From Halichondria panicea (taxonomy: Eukaryota > Porifera > Demospongiae > Suberitida > Halichondriidae): DNA of 64,000 nucleotides. A program made the position numbers and the translations under genes. Positions 10,540 to 22,750 of this stretch are shown in pieces (position 1 is the stretch's first letter; every line of letters starts with the position of its first letter). Under the pieces are notes generated by a model that was given only the letters and a program-made list of their open reading frames with translations, did not search any database and had not been told where the DNA came from. The DNA is taken from contig NC_087380.1 of assembly GCF_963675165.1 (NCBI RefSeq), forward strand, positions 884,303 to 948,302, given 5' to 3'.

Positions 10540-10950
10540 CTGTGTGTGTGTGGTGTGTGTGTGTGGTGTGGGCGTGTGTGTGTGTGGGGGGAGGCTGTTA
10601 TACATGTACACCGGCTTTATGCAGTGAAATACCTGGCCTTAAAACACACAAAAGTAACCACCACAGTCAATGATCGATTAGGCCTTGCCCAAATTATGCT
10701 CAAAATTTTGCCTATTAATTTAGTCCCCAAGTCTCATGCATTGTACCTATTAGTTTTAATTAATTAATTAGCAATTATTACCCAAAAATCATCGACAAGA
10801 ATTATAAACTATAATTTATTATGTATTATTATACCTCATAAATCAGTTCTTAATTTCTCTACATTATGTTAAATTATGCAGCACAATCAAATTATAATTA
10901 ACATGCACACGTAAATCATTTCTTCTCTACATACAATGTTAAATGTTTTG
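10540..10950. promoter_or_regulatory. Spacer with TG tract and 3' UTR/poly(A) signal of paralogue 2
   Basis: It starts with a TG/GGTG simple repeat, then AT-rich sequence. TTTATT at 10815-10820 is AATAAA on the minus strand, 131 bases past the stop of the 10951-14286 gene. No gene is recognised. Confidence 0.5.
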
Positions 10951-13900
10951 CTACACATCATCCAGAAGTGGCTCTCTATAATCAGTGGCATTATAGCATT
11001 TACGCTGCTGCTTTGCATTGTCCAATGTCACTTCCTGTGTTGTCACTTTGTACCTTCCACTTTGTATGAGTTCCTCTTCTTGTACGCTTGTGTTGCCCAT
11101 TTCTTGTCTCTTCTTCATGGCGAGCCTCTGAAGCTTGGGTCCGACTGTCTTGGCTATGTGGAAGATTATAATGCAAGCAAACTGCAGGAGAGCAATACAA
11201 ACTGAGGTAGCAGTCACAGGATTGATGGTGTCCTTTTGTCGGACACCTTCCGGTTGGGTTTGATAAAACAAGAATGCTCCACCTAAGATGATAAGGTTAA
11301 TTAGATACAATACTTCCAGCACTGATGCAAACCATTGCTTGTAGGGATAGCCAAAAATGAGTGTGTACAATAGCAGGAGTGTAGCTATAATGGTCATTAC
11401 CAGTATGTTAGCATTCGGATTGGATGTCGAGGTTGATGCGGAAACAATCAATATCACTACACGGGAGATGAGCAGAATCCCCGTCCACACTTGATGCTGT
11501 CGCTTGTCTTTGAAAGGACCGTAATAAGTATCAAAAAACGGCATGAATGTGTTAATCCAGCGAAGGGGTCGGTAGTCTGACTTGGCTTTTAGGAAGGGTA
11601 CTAGAAGGAGAGTCAAAGTGAATGGCAACCAAAACAATAGCATAAAGAGTAGTGCAACCACCATTAAGACAATGTGTCCCGGTGTTACTCCATATTCAAC
11701 ATTTCCATCCAGGGACCAAACTCTGCGAATAGAACCATCAGAGCCACTAATGTCAGATGGAGTAAGCACATTTGTGATAATCCTGAACAGCTTCCCATAC
11801 GATAGCAGGATCAGAGTAGACAAAACAGACACAGAATTTCTACCAAAGAATCGAGTAGCTTTTATGGAATACCGAGAAACTAAAATGATGAGGCCAGCAA
11901 TGCACCAGATGTAGACTGGGAACACAAACTGTAAACCACTTTTAGTTAGTTGATCCAAATTTTGGCTGAAACAAGTCTCAATATCAAAGTCCAGATTAAT
12001 CCAAGCTATAGGCACAGTGATGATGTAGTAGCCAATGCTCCGCTGTGGGAACAATATAGCATTGTTAATCCACACAACATTTGCGTAGAATATGAGTCCA
12101 TTTATGGTACCATTGGCAACTGTGATGTCGAACAGTGTAATCATAACAACCAATAAAATCCCGAGGATGGCGAACACAATCAACAGAGCAACAGAACTAT
12201 TGTCATGACATTGTATGCATCGATCACCTCCTAATTGCAGGCTGTAGTTGCCTTTACATCTCCCACACAGTATTCCAGCACGGTTGGAGCTGCACTGTGA
12301 ATCAGGGGATGTCAAGTGAACAGGTATTTCAGACCTAGTGCAGTAGTCACTAGAACAGTATTGATGCCAGTAGTATAGGCCTGTTTCATGTTTGGCAGTG
12401 TCCACTCCCACCCACACAGTTCCTTCTCTGGTGATGTAGCCAGTGTGGTTTTGAATCTCACAGGTTAGCTTCAACTGCTTACTGCTTTCGTCGCATTCGC
12501 ACATATCTAAAGTCTTATTAAGCTGAAATCCCAGTGGACAGTTATCAACAGTGATGTTAATGAAGATGACCGTAGTGAGAAGAGCTGCACACGGTACTGA
12601 GGTATCGCTGCATTCATCAGAATGTATGTTTTTTATACTTTCTTTAATTATATCGTCAGGATTGCCTTGAACAAATGATTCTTCAACAGAGAGCCCTAGT
12701 TGAAGGGGCCTGCTTGTTTGATTAGACAATACTTTGTAGGTTAGCGTCGTGCATTGCTCGTAGTCATTGATAAATTTTATATGTTGACCATCACTGATAT
12801 TTCCAACTTTCTTATCCAGTACAGTAGCAAACACAGATCCTGTTACTCTGCTAAAGTTAAATCCCACGAGAGCTACAGAAATCTCAAAGCTTTCCCCTGG
12901 AAACCTCGTCTCGTTTAATACAAGGTATGCACGGTTTTGACACTGTGGTGTATTGTGTAGACAGAAACACACTCGAGAAGGGTTTGATGCAAGTCGAGAA
13001 GTACTCGGTACTGAGTTATCAAAATGAAAGATACTATCCTCTGAAACTGAACATTCATCATTGCCATATGACATTTCTGTTAGTCCGAAGATGTCCCTTC
13101 CACCAAAATCAGCATTGTTCCCAAAGAACACCACATTCGGAGTATCACCACTTGTGTGGTTATTGTTATAAAAGCAATGTTTACTTAAGGTAAATTTTAA
13201 ACCTACATTCTCCAGAGGAACTAGCAGCTGTGGAGAGACAATTAAATCTGTAGCAATGTAGATCCCTCCACCATACTCCAAAGCTGTATTGTTCTCAAAA
13301 CGTGTAGTCGATCCTGAATCAAATGACACTGCTGATTGATACAAGGCCAGACCACCTCCTCTTACTGCAATGTTGTTAGAAAACACATTCTCTCCTGACA
13401 ACTGGAAGATACTTCTGGAGGCTAGGATTGGTGTTCCGCTATTGTTATTGAATGTACAGTCCTTGAAAATTATTGTTGGGTTTTGTTGACAGACATTCAC
13501 TAACCACATGCATATTCTGTTTCGTGTGAAAGAACAGTTATCTATCATGATATTAAAGTGTTCTTCTATGTCTTCATTATAATATAGCACAACTCCAAAA
13601 TCATTGCTATCCATCTGAGAGTTTCGGACTGTTATGCCGGAGTCCCATGATAGAATGCCGATACCATTAATACGACTTATACTGGAATTGACAATCGTCA
13701 CATTTGGTATGTTTCGAAAAAATAATGCATATGTGTCAAACTTAAATATCATACTGTCCTCAATCAAACAATTTTGTACTGATTGAACACGGACTCCTGC
13801 ACTGGTCTGAGCAGAACTCGATATAATTGAGTTTTTGATTGTTATTGAGCTGTCAACATCCAGGTCTGGAGGTACGTCACTATATAGCTGTAGTGAAACA

Positions 13901-14286
13901 TTCTCAAACAAAAGTCCTTCGATCAATGCCTTTGCTGATGCTATGATTTTCCAACCAATATCCATGTCACATTGATGACCAGTGTCCGCACGACCAATAA
14001 CCTTCGGGCGTTGTCCCTGGCTTGGAAGTACTGGCTGCAAAATTATAAAACTAGTGTTAACAGTAAGGTAGTCGCTGAGAATGTGAACTCCCTCCAGGAA
14101 TATCAGAGTGATGTTGTTGTAGCCAGATAATAAACTCTGGTTTTGAGCATACTGGTCCAGGGTGTAACAAGGTTGAGGACAGTCAGCTGGGGCTGGGAGG
14201 ATTGGGGTGACATGGAAGGTCTCTGCCATGCAAGGAGAGAGGAGACCAGCTGTCACTAACAAACCGAGTAGTTGAAGCATCTGCAT
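10951..14286 (-). CDS. Secreted beta-helix ectodomain plus multipass membrane protein (tandem paralogue 2)
   Basis: A single exon of 1,111 residues with the same layout as the 4188-7529 gene: signal peptide (LLGLLVTAGLLSPCMA), N-glycosylation-rich beta-helix ectodomain with FSNNIAVRGGGLALY and FENNTALEYGGGIY units, Cys-rich CSSNRAGILCGRC module near residues 660-695, nine or ten hydrophobic segments, and a tail ending EPLLDDV. By eye the membrane half differs from paralogue 1 by scattered single substitutions. The ectodomain between about residues 100 and 410 differs strongly, with insertions and deletions, except in the GGG units. It follows the KANK 3' end by about 410 bases. Function is unknown. 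The C-terminal D-D-V could be a weak class III PDZ ligand. Confidence 0.85.
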   Translation of the reverse strand: MQMLQLLGLLVTAGLLSPCMAETFHVTPILPAPADCPQPCYTLDQYAQNQSLLSGYNNITLIFLEGVHILSDYLTVNTSFIILQPVLPSQGQRPKVIGRADTGHQCDMDIGWKIIASAKALIEGLLFENVSLQLYSDVPPDLDVDSSITIKNSIISSSAQTSAGVRVQSVQNCLIEDSMIFKFDTYALFFRNIPNVTIVNSSISRINGIGILSWDSGITVRNSQMDSNDFGVVLYYNEDIEEHFNIMIDNCSFTRNRICMWLVNVCQQNPTIIFKDCTFNNNSGTPILASRSIFQLSGENVFSNNIAVRGGGLALYQSAVSFDSGSTTRFENNTALEYGGGIYIATDLIVSPQLLVPLENVGLKFTLSKHCFYNNNHTSGDTPNVVFFGNNADFGGRDIFGLTEMSYGNDECSVSEDSIFHFDNSVPSTSRLASNPSRVCFCLHNTPQCQNRAYLVLNETRFPGESFEISVALVGFNFSRVTGSVFATVLDKKVGNISDGQHIKFINDYEQCTTLTYKVLSNQTSRPLQLGLSVEESFVQGNPDDIIKESIKNIHSDECSDTSVPCAALLTTVIFINITVDNCPLGFQLNKTLDMCECDESSKQLKLTCEIQNHTGYITREGTVWVGVDTAKHETGLYYWHQYCSSDYCTRSEIPVHLTSPDSQCSSNRAGILCGRCKGNYSLQLGGDRCIQCHDNSSVALLIVFAILGILLVVMITLFDITVANGTINGLIFYANVVWINNAILFPQRSIGYYIITVPIAWINLDFDIETCFSQNLDQLTKSGLQFVFPVYIWCIAGLIILVSRYSIKATRFFGRNSVSVLSTLILLSYGKLFRIITNVLTPSDISGSDGSIRRVWSLDGNVEYGVTPGHIVLMVVALLFMLLFWLPFTLTLLLVPFLKAKSDYRPLRWINTFMPFFDTYYGPFKDKRQHQVWTGILLISRVVILIVSASTSTSNPNANILVMTIIATLLLLYTLIFGYPYKQWFASVLEVLYLINLIILGGAFLFYQTQPEGVRQKDTINPVTATSVCIALLQFACIIIFHIAKTVGPKLQRLAMKKRQEMGNTSVQEEELIQSGRYKVTTQEVTLDNAKQQRKCYNATDYREPLLDDV

Positions 14287-14698
14287 TGCTGCGAAACAAC
14301 CGCGCGCAAGCTTAATATAGCTCTTGGCTTCTTCTTGCAGAAAAACAGGCGTGGCTGGTACGCGCGCGCAGTCATGCAGTCATGCAGATGACCGCATCCG
14401 ATCATCGACTCTTTCTTTGTTACCTCCAACCAACCACAACAGTACTAACATTTTAGTGTTGGATACTAATCCTAAACAGAAACCTTTGACCTTGACTATA
14501 TCCTCTTCTGGCATATATACATGTATAATATAGCGGCCCCCCAGAGACTGGAGCATGGAATCAAGGCAATACAAAAACTCGGTCACACCTCAATCCGTGA
14601 ATACACTTAAAATGGATGCACTCAACACAGAATGATAAAAGAGATACAAAAAATGGGCACATGATCATTGATAAAATCTACAATCCTAGAGACTGTTG
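14287..14698. other. 5' flank of paralogue 2 / 3' flank of KANK
   Basis: Short spacer. The stretch from about 14528 to 14698 is nearly identical to 9120-9298, so it belongs to the duplicated block. No recognisable gene. Confidence 0.45.
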
Positions 14699-17600
14699 TC
14701 ATCGTTTATATTTTGATTTGGAGTGTTTCCCCAGCAACGCCATTAGTTCGGTGAACCCCGCCTCTTTAGCAATGTCCAGAGCTGTTAGGCCGTCCTGGAG
14801 GGAGGAGACAGAAGGGTTAATAATGGAAAGGACAGAAGGGTTAATAGTGGAGGGGGGCAGAAGGGTTAATAGTGGGAGGTTATAGTGGAATAAGCACATT
14901 GTAGGCAGTGGATAGGGACACTAGCAGACATAATTATGCACTGACATTTAAAAACAATTATGGGATAGTATTAAAAGTACAAACTTAAAATATTATAGGT
15001 ACATGAGAATGCATCATGCAAATAAACTCTGACTTACATTGTCCCTGAGGCTGGTATCTGTGTGAGGGTGTGTGAGAAGTGACCCCACTATCTCCGTATG
15101 ACCACTTTGACTAGCAAACATGAGTGCCGAGGAGCCGTCCTGCACAAGAGTCAGTCATGTGATTGTCATGTGACATGCAGGTACAGATATTGCCACACCC
15201 ACCTTGTCCCGGAGGTTAACGTCGGCACCTTTCTCCAGGAACAGAGAGACCATCTCCAGAGAACCACTGCAGGCAGCCAACATCAGAGCAGTCCGTTGAT
15301 CCTGACACATCAAACAGTTATTAGCATTGTTCATACATAATAATTTTAGACACTGTTTTGAAACTATATGGGATTTAGAAGCTCAAACACCAGTACTGCT
15401 TTAGCATCTCAAGCGTAGCCAGGGTACTATACAAGTGCCCGAGGGCTTCTAAATCAGGGACACTGACAAAACAGTGTCTATAATTTATACTTGAGGCACT
15501 TTTCACTTTTCAAATCTTATCAACTAGTGTCTAAATATTACGTGGTACATGTGATTGTGTGTGTTCAACAATGGATGTACCGAACTGAATGCAAAGTATA
15601 ATGATTATTGTGTAATGGTTGTAGCCACACTATCACCAACATCTCCATCTCCCCCTTTTGAACTGTCTAGAGACTTAGTGGAGTACAGTCATTATTGATA
15701 GGGCAATACATTGTACTGCTAACTCGTATAGTGTTGTTAGGAGACAGGCTCACCTTGTCAGCTGCTTTGTTGATGTCCCCCCTGTCCACCAGGTGTCCCA
15801 TGATATCTTTGTGTTCACCCACCTCCACACAACAAGCAGCTGCCAGCATCAGTGGAGTGTAGCCAGCCTGTGTGTGTGTGTGGTGTGGGCGTGTGTGGGG
15901 GGGGAGGCTGTTATACATGTACACTTTATGCAATGAAATACCCGGCCTTAAAAACTAACGACCACAGTCAATGATCGATTAGGCCTTGCCCAAATTATGC
16001 TCAAAATTTTGCCTATTAGTTTAGTCTCCAAGTCTCCTGCATTGTAGTCTCCAATTATTACCCATTAGTCTCAATAAAAATCATCAACGAGAATTATACT
16101 GCAACATCACAGACGCTTCTATATAATCATCTAAGGAACTATATTGGTGAAAGAAATCTTAGGAGAAGAGTTAACTGATCTAGTAGTACAACTATAGCAC
16201 CTTCCATACGTATATACTCAGTATTAGCATTACTCATGCTATTGAGGCTATAGTGTTTCTACTTTCTACCAACATTTGGTAAAAATTGCCTAATAGGCTA
16301 ATATTTTTTGCCTATTAGACTGGCAAAATGCTCAATGCTCCACTGCACCTATTAGTCTCAACATTATGCTAACATAATCGGGCAAGGCCTAGCTATGATA
16401 TTATTATTACCTTGTTCATTAGCCCAGTTCTGCAGCAGCGCAGTCCAACAAACTGTCTAGCCACAGGGAAGTTGCCATTAGCAACGGCATAGTGCAGTGC
16501 AGTGTTGCCCTGTAACAGAGAGAGGACATTAACAGACAAATCTGGCAAAGCTAGGGCTGTGTAATGATCCATAACACTTACTAGCAACTGGAAAACAATC
16601 TATGAAATTATTACAGCTCATACTGTACACTAGGACAGTGTGTGTGTGTGTGGGTGTGTGTGTGGGTGGGTACCTTCTCGTCCTGTATATTGATGACAGT
16701 CTCCATTAGTCTGGCAGATAGTCTGGAGAGGGTCGAGATGTAGCACTGGGCGCAGGCTGGGGTCAAGGTTCGCTGTGCCATGCATGCAAACCACTCACTC
16801 CTGATGCTCTCCAACCAACTCTCCTATAGACACAGTGGAAACACCATCATCACAACACATCATCATCATCACAACAATCATCATCATCACAACACACCAC
16901 CATCACAACACACCATCATCACAACACATCGTAACAGAACAACCACATAGTTCAACACACTAGGCATAGCTATCTCATTACATATTACTATACACAATTG
17001 TGTGAATGCTAATGCCTTGAGTTATTACTGTGTAACAATCTTTATTTATAGATAAACTTGAATATTTTATGCCAATTGGCTGTCAGTAGGTAATATCTCA
17101 GGGAATCCCCCACCCACTCACTGCGGGATCTCCTTGTAAGGTGTTGAACTCGCTGATGTAGTCAGCCAATAGAGAGCACGGTAGCAGCAACTCAGGGGGC
17201 ACACTGCAGGGGGGGGGGAGGTAATCATATAAATTAGATATTACTGTACTGTAAAAAAAAATTACATCATAAATTTCAACTGCTACAATTATAAGCTTCT
17301 ACACACACACACACAAGTATAGTCACCTGACTTGTAGCTCTTCGTTGATTGGTCGAACAGGCACAGAGAACATTGCCCTGAGGCTAGAGCTCCTTCGTCT
17401 AAACTGCGACGAGACTCCCTGCAACTTCATCAATTCTTTCTCCATCGTTCCAATCCTCTCCTTCAAGATATAGTTCTCTTGCTCTAAATCACCGAGTGAT
17501 CGCTGACGCAGAACGTCCCCTCGCGGGATAGCCAGGGCCACGTCCGGCATGGGGGGTGGGGAAACAGGTTTATCCCGTTCTAAAGTGCCGCCTAAATCTT

Positions 17601-20600
17601 GTACATGTGATGTAAGGTCAACCACTTGTTTCTGCAGCGAGGTGTTGTGCTGGTTGAACACAGCTAGTAGCTGGGACTGTGTGTCCATTTTAACTTGCAG
17701 TTCTTCTTGCAGCTCTGAGCGAGCCTGTCTTCTCAGACTACCAACTTCCATTTCAACTTCTTTCAATTCTCTTTTAAGTTGAGAATTTTCTTGAGCGGAA
17801 TTTTCCTTAGTTTGAATATCGATGAGTAGTTGAACTTTATCATCTTCCAATTTCTCGATCGTCATTTCTAGAGTTTCAATTTCGTTGCGTTGCTTGTCGT
17901 TCCACTGACTCAGCACATTTACCTGTTCTTCTAAACGTAGGTTCTCATCTTGTAAAGAACGAGAAGCTTGACTCGAGTAACTAGGCAACTCTTTAAGTGT
18001 CTGTTGAAGAATGGCAAATAGTGCTTTATTGTCATGTGAGGAAGTGCCCAATGCTTTCTCCAACTGTTTGAAATTTTGTTTCAACCGTTCGTGTTCAACT
18101 TCCCGAGTTTCAGTCTCTTCAATGTGACGCTGTAAGCTCTTAATGGTGGCGTTGTATGCTTCCACTTCATCTCTGAGATTGGTCACTGTATGTTCCAGCT
18201 CTTTGATATCCTTGTTCTTGCTGCTGATGGCTTTCCGGTGATCACTGTCTCTCTGACTGGCAGTTGCTTCAAACTCCATTTTAAGAGAATGAGATCCGGT
18301 AGACGTTTTATTCAGTGTTTTTAGTTCCCCGTCAAGCCTTTGCTTCTCCTTTGCTGCCTCCTGAAGCTGGCCCGTTAGCCTTTGCTTCTCCTTTACTGCC
18401 TCCTGAAGCTGGCCTGTTAACCTTTGCTTCTCTTTTACTGCCTCCTGAAGCTGGCCTGTTACTTGAGACATCTTTGCCGTCATTTCTTCAGTAGTGGCAA
18501 TGTTAGATTGTCTGAGAGTACTCACTTCCACTAGAGTAGTCTTGTGTTGTGAGGACAAACCGGCCATTTCTTTGCTTAAAGAATCGACTTGAGAAGTTAA
18601 TTGAACAGTGTGGGCTTTAAGTCCTGTGGTATCACGTTCAAATTGTTGTTTCAAAACAGTTTCTTGTTCCAAACACTTTTCTTTGTCTGTGAGTGTTTTT
18701 TGCAGTTTTTCACAATTTCTTTGACTTGTCTCCAGCTCTTGAGTTAGTTTGATCATCTCAGCATCAGTGTTAGTTCGAACTTTCTGTTCTGACTCTCTCA
18801 AACCATTGACAATAACATCTAGTTCTTGCTTGGATTTAGTGAACTCTACAACATCAGACTTCATCTTATCAAGCTCTTCTTGCAACGTTTGTATTTGTTC
18901 CACTAATTTTTTATTGTCCAATACAAGGCTGGAATTTGCTGACTTGACAGTCTCTAGTTCACCTTTGAACCCAACAACGGCTATTTCCTCATTCGTTAGT
19001 TGTTCTTTAGAAACTTGAAGTTCTTTTGTGAGCTCTTCCAATTGTTTTGTCAATTCTTCTCTCTCAGATTTCAACTTCCACATCTGTTCTTGTTGCTCGG
19101 AAATAGTCTTACTGAGTGCATCGACAGTTTCTTGAAGACCATCCTTTTCTTTGCAAACTTTGCCATAAGCTTCTATCCCTGGACCGTCTTTTTCAACAAG
19201 TTCACTCTTCCCGTGAGAGGAATGCTCAACTTCTGCCATCTCTAGTTTAGTTCTGTACGAGGCAGACATTGTGCGAACACGTTGCATGTCCTGACCAGTA
19301 CGATCCAGCTGATCTTGTAGATGCATACACTGCGACTGATAGTTCTGAATCAGTTCCACCGCATTCGATAACTCTTTGGCTAGAGATCTCAGTCGAGTTT
19401 TTCCATCTTTGTAGCGTTTCTCCGCTTTTGATTTATCATCTTTGGCCTTCTGTAGTGAGCGCGCTAACAACTCGTGCTCTTCTCGATACTGTCTCGATTG
19501 GTTTTGATCGGCTACTAGTTCGTCGTAATTTGATTGGACTTCTCTCAATCGTTCCAGTTCTTTCATCATCTCCTTATTTCTAACCTCCATAGCGGACTGT
19601 TCTGAAACACTAGCCATAGCTAGCTCCTTCTCGAGCTTCGTGATGTTCTCTCTGGCCAGCTGCAATTTGTAATCTTTCTCTTCGACGGATTTTTCTAGAT
19701 CTCCGAGGGCCCTCTTGTCAATGAGAGTGTTTAGTTCCTCGACTTTACGCTCTAGTTGGTCTCTCTCGGCCATCAATGATTGTAGCATGCTTCGTGACTG
19801 TTCACTGTGCACTCGCAACTGTCGCAGTTTGAGCATCTGAACTTTGGACTCTGCAGGTAGGTCTGCCATTTCTTCTTCGATGCTATCTCGTCTCGTTAGG
19901 GAGGGGGTGTGGTTTGAACCGCTGATTCGCCGACTTTCAATCGGGCTAGGGGTGCCAGTTTCAATAAGTTTCTTTTCAAGTTCGTACTTTTGAGAGTTCA
20001 TACTTAGAGATTCAAGTTCAAATAGTTTAAGGACCAACTTCTCCTTCTCCTGTCTTGACTCCATCGTGACTGTCTCTAGTTTAGCCTGTAAGTGACTGTT
20101 TTTCTTCTTGAGTGTGGATACTTCGTTTAGCAAGTGAGCCGTATCTATATCGACAGTAGGTTGCTGCTGTTGATGATGAAACTTCACGTCAACATACTCT
20201 TGATAAATCTCATCTTTTTCTTTCTCCAATCGTTTGATTCGTTGTTGTAAAGGGACCACAATCGAACGTGTGCTCTCAAATTTATCCATTCGTTTCTTGA
20301 CACTTTCAAGGTTACCAGTTACAGTACCCAGCTGCTCCCGAGCGGTCCTAACCTCACCAGATATTTTCTGATTATTCTCCGTCAATCGAGTGTTGTCTTC
20401 AATCAGCGACTGATACGTTGCTCTTGTAACGCCCTCCGGAAGTTGGTCAGGAAATTTCCTACTCAGTTCAGCTTCTTTATCCTTGAGATGGGAATTCTCC
20501 TCAGTCATGGTTCTAACTTGAGACTTGAGCGTGGGTATGCTATCCACGCGTTCTTGAAGCTTCTTGATTTGGGCCAGACTGGCAACAAGTGCGTTTCGAT

Positions 20601-21309
20601 TTCGCAGCAACTCTGCAGATTGTCCACCAGATGAGTGGGCTAGCTTCACCAGCTGATTGTTTTGTTCGTGCAGTAGCGAGAGACGTTGTTTCATAGAATC
20701 CACAAACGCTTGACTGTCTAATAAATCGTTTGCTAATTTTCCTCTCTCTCTTTCAAGTTCATCAACTTTTACGGTGAGTAGTGGAATAGTTTCAACTTTT
20801 TTCTCGAGTTGCTGAATATGCAATGCACCATGTGCTATCTGTCTCTTTAGTTCATCTAGAATGCGATCTTCGGTTGAGGTCACAATGGTGAGGTTTGATA
20901 CGCTGGAGGAGGTGTCTAGTAGAGAGCTCACACTACTGTGAACGCTATCAGGCGGGGAGATCTGTGTGAGGGAGTCTGTGCTCTGTGTGTGCTCCATGGG
21001 GAGGAAGCTCGAGTGGGGGGACAGGATGGACCGGACGGGGGAATCAGAGGAACGGGAGTCTCTCTGGTGGTCGCTAATCGATGATCCTGTTGACTTCCGA
21101 TGTAGAGAGGACATGTGTACTTTGTCATGGCTGAGTGAGCCGGTGGATTTACGTGACGAGATGTCATCGTTTTTATCGGCCTTGACGGATACTAGGCTCT
21201 GTTCGACAATCACAGTTCCTCGATTTCGTTTCGAGTGTGGTGAGCGTGGTGACGAGGCTGGTGAGACTGTGTGGGGGGAATTCCTCGAGGGGGAGTGGCG
21301 TGATGTCAT
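14699..21309 (-). CDS. KANK: KANK-like ankyrin-repeat adaptor with a very long coiled coil
   Basis: Eight phase-consistent exons: 17327-21309, 17122-17203, 16674-16823, 16411-16509, 15754-15867, 15203-15301, 15038-15139 and 14699-14794, giving about 1,574 residues. The first exon encodes a Ser/Pro-rich head (about 1-150) and then almost continuous heptad coiled coil to about 1,300. The rest is the KANK-type C-terminus: a helical lead-in (SEWFACMAQRTL...CYISTLSRLSARL), then ankyrin repeats GNTALHYAVANGNFPVAR, AGYTPLMLAAACC, DQRTALMLAACSGSLE, DGSSALMFASQSGHTEI and DGLTALDIAKEAGFTEL. KANK proteins link cortical adhesion sites to microtubules; the ankyrin domain binds kinesin KIF21A and the N-terminal KN motif binds talin. 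I see no KN motif. A good 3' splice site (pyrimidine tract, then CAG at 21316-21318) just before the ATG suggests an upstream exon that I could not find. Confidence 0.85.
15342..15484. mobile_element. MITE, family ATTATAGACACTG, copy 3
   Basis: In the KANK intron between exons 15203-15301 and 15754-15867. The right end CAGTGTCTATAAT is intact; the left end has decayed to ATTTTAGACACTG. Confidence 0.65.
16845..16935. repeat. CATCAT/CACAACA simple repeat in KANK intron
   Basis: Irregular CATCATCATCACAACA units fill the intron between the 16674-16823 and 17122-17203 exons. Confidence 0.7.
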
Positions 21310-22750
21310 GGTTACCTGTGACGTGTGTGTGTGTGTGGGAGGGGGGGAGAATTACACAGAAAATAAATTATATATATATTTTAGATTTTAGAGCAAGCAA
21401 ATATTATACAGAGCTTGAACAGTGCAGAAACAGCACTTGTCTAAACTGTGTACGTGTGGGGGGGGTTAAGAATGTAGAGCTAACACATGTCACTGTAGAC
21501 TCTACTCTGCGCTGTATATACATCCAGTACTTCAGACCATGTGTTTGGGCTCTATCATCAGCAAACACAGTCAGAATGTTAACAAAGTGTAAATCACACG
21601 TTTCTTTGAATTGTTGTACCCACAGAAGCTACACAAGACACGACTAAATAGGCTGAATGATTATCACACACACATACACACACACACTAGCTCACTGTTC
21701 AGCTATGCAGACAAGGCTTGATGCACAGTTCCGGACTCTGTTACAGTAATGTTTACAGCAACTGTTTGTTAGCTTCTATTTAAGCTAATGGGTTTGGCTG
21801 TGTTGTGTAGAGTTGGTTCTGATGTTGAAACATATAGTTACGCCCACGCACATACAAGAATCACCAGGCAAAGTTACTGGAAAGACTAACACTTCGTACA
21901 ATTACAATCAGACATTGACACAAAGACACACAACTACGGTAAAAGCTTGACCACTATACATTTTAAAAGTACATGCACATATGAATGTACTGTGTGTACA
22001 CAGGTTAGGGACTTTCCCCATGGTAACCAGTTTGGGTGTGGTGCTATGTAAACTACAAGCCAAATACGAGCTAGCTAGCTATGACCAAAGTGCATGTACC
22101 ACCATTATACTGATGAGCACAGTATGTATACTATATAATTACATGCAATACCACACCTCGTATATGCAACAATGTCTCAGAATGTGCTCAGCACTATAAC
22201 AACACTTTCTGATATACGCTCGTACAGCTACGATCTTCTCGAATGCGAGGTCCCTCCCAGTGTGCATGTACGAACATGTATACGCTCCAATAATAAGTTG
22301 ATGTACAGTACGATTCAGTGTAACAGATCATCGGGGATTTATATCAATCGAATCGAGGATTATAAGAACTCATGGAACTTACTTGTTTTATTTGTTTGCA
22401 CAGTAGTGACTTCTATATTTTATGATGGGTCCACAGTGATCCCTCCCCACCGCACAGAGCAGAACTCTAGCTAGTAATACACGCAGCTAGTACTTAATAG
22501 TTCTGGCTAGGTCGAGCAGATGCCATTACATAACCCCATGAAACCATTCAAGGTAAGCGTCAAATTACACAGCAATGAATGTCATTTATTATAAAGATCA
22601 CAATAAAAGTTCAGGTATAAAAATGAGTCGACAGTTCGAATGAAGTAAAAACAGTACAAATTGATTGTTTGATTGTTGAGTTGTTATCTCACAGTCTGAA
22701 ACTGAAAGTGCTGCAGAAAGGAACATTATGTAAATCACGAGTAACCATAG
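21310..22750. other. Spacer between KANK and CIB genes
   Basis: 1.4 kb without a convincing exon on either strand. I looked on the minus strand for a KN-motif exon of KANK and did not find one. It contains small TG tracts near 21325 and 21665 and presumably the KANK promoter and the CIB 3' UTR. Confidence 0.4.

Noticed and set aside
20966..21647. Plus-strand frames of 136-141 residues opposite the KANK start
   Set aside because: Antisense shadows of the Ser/Pro-rich KANK head and its flanking TG tract.
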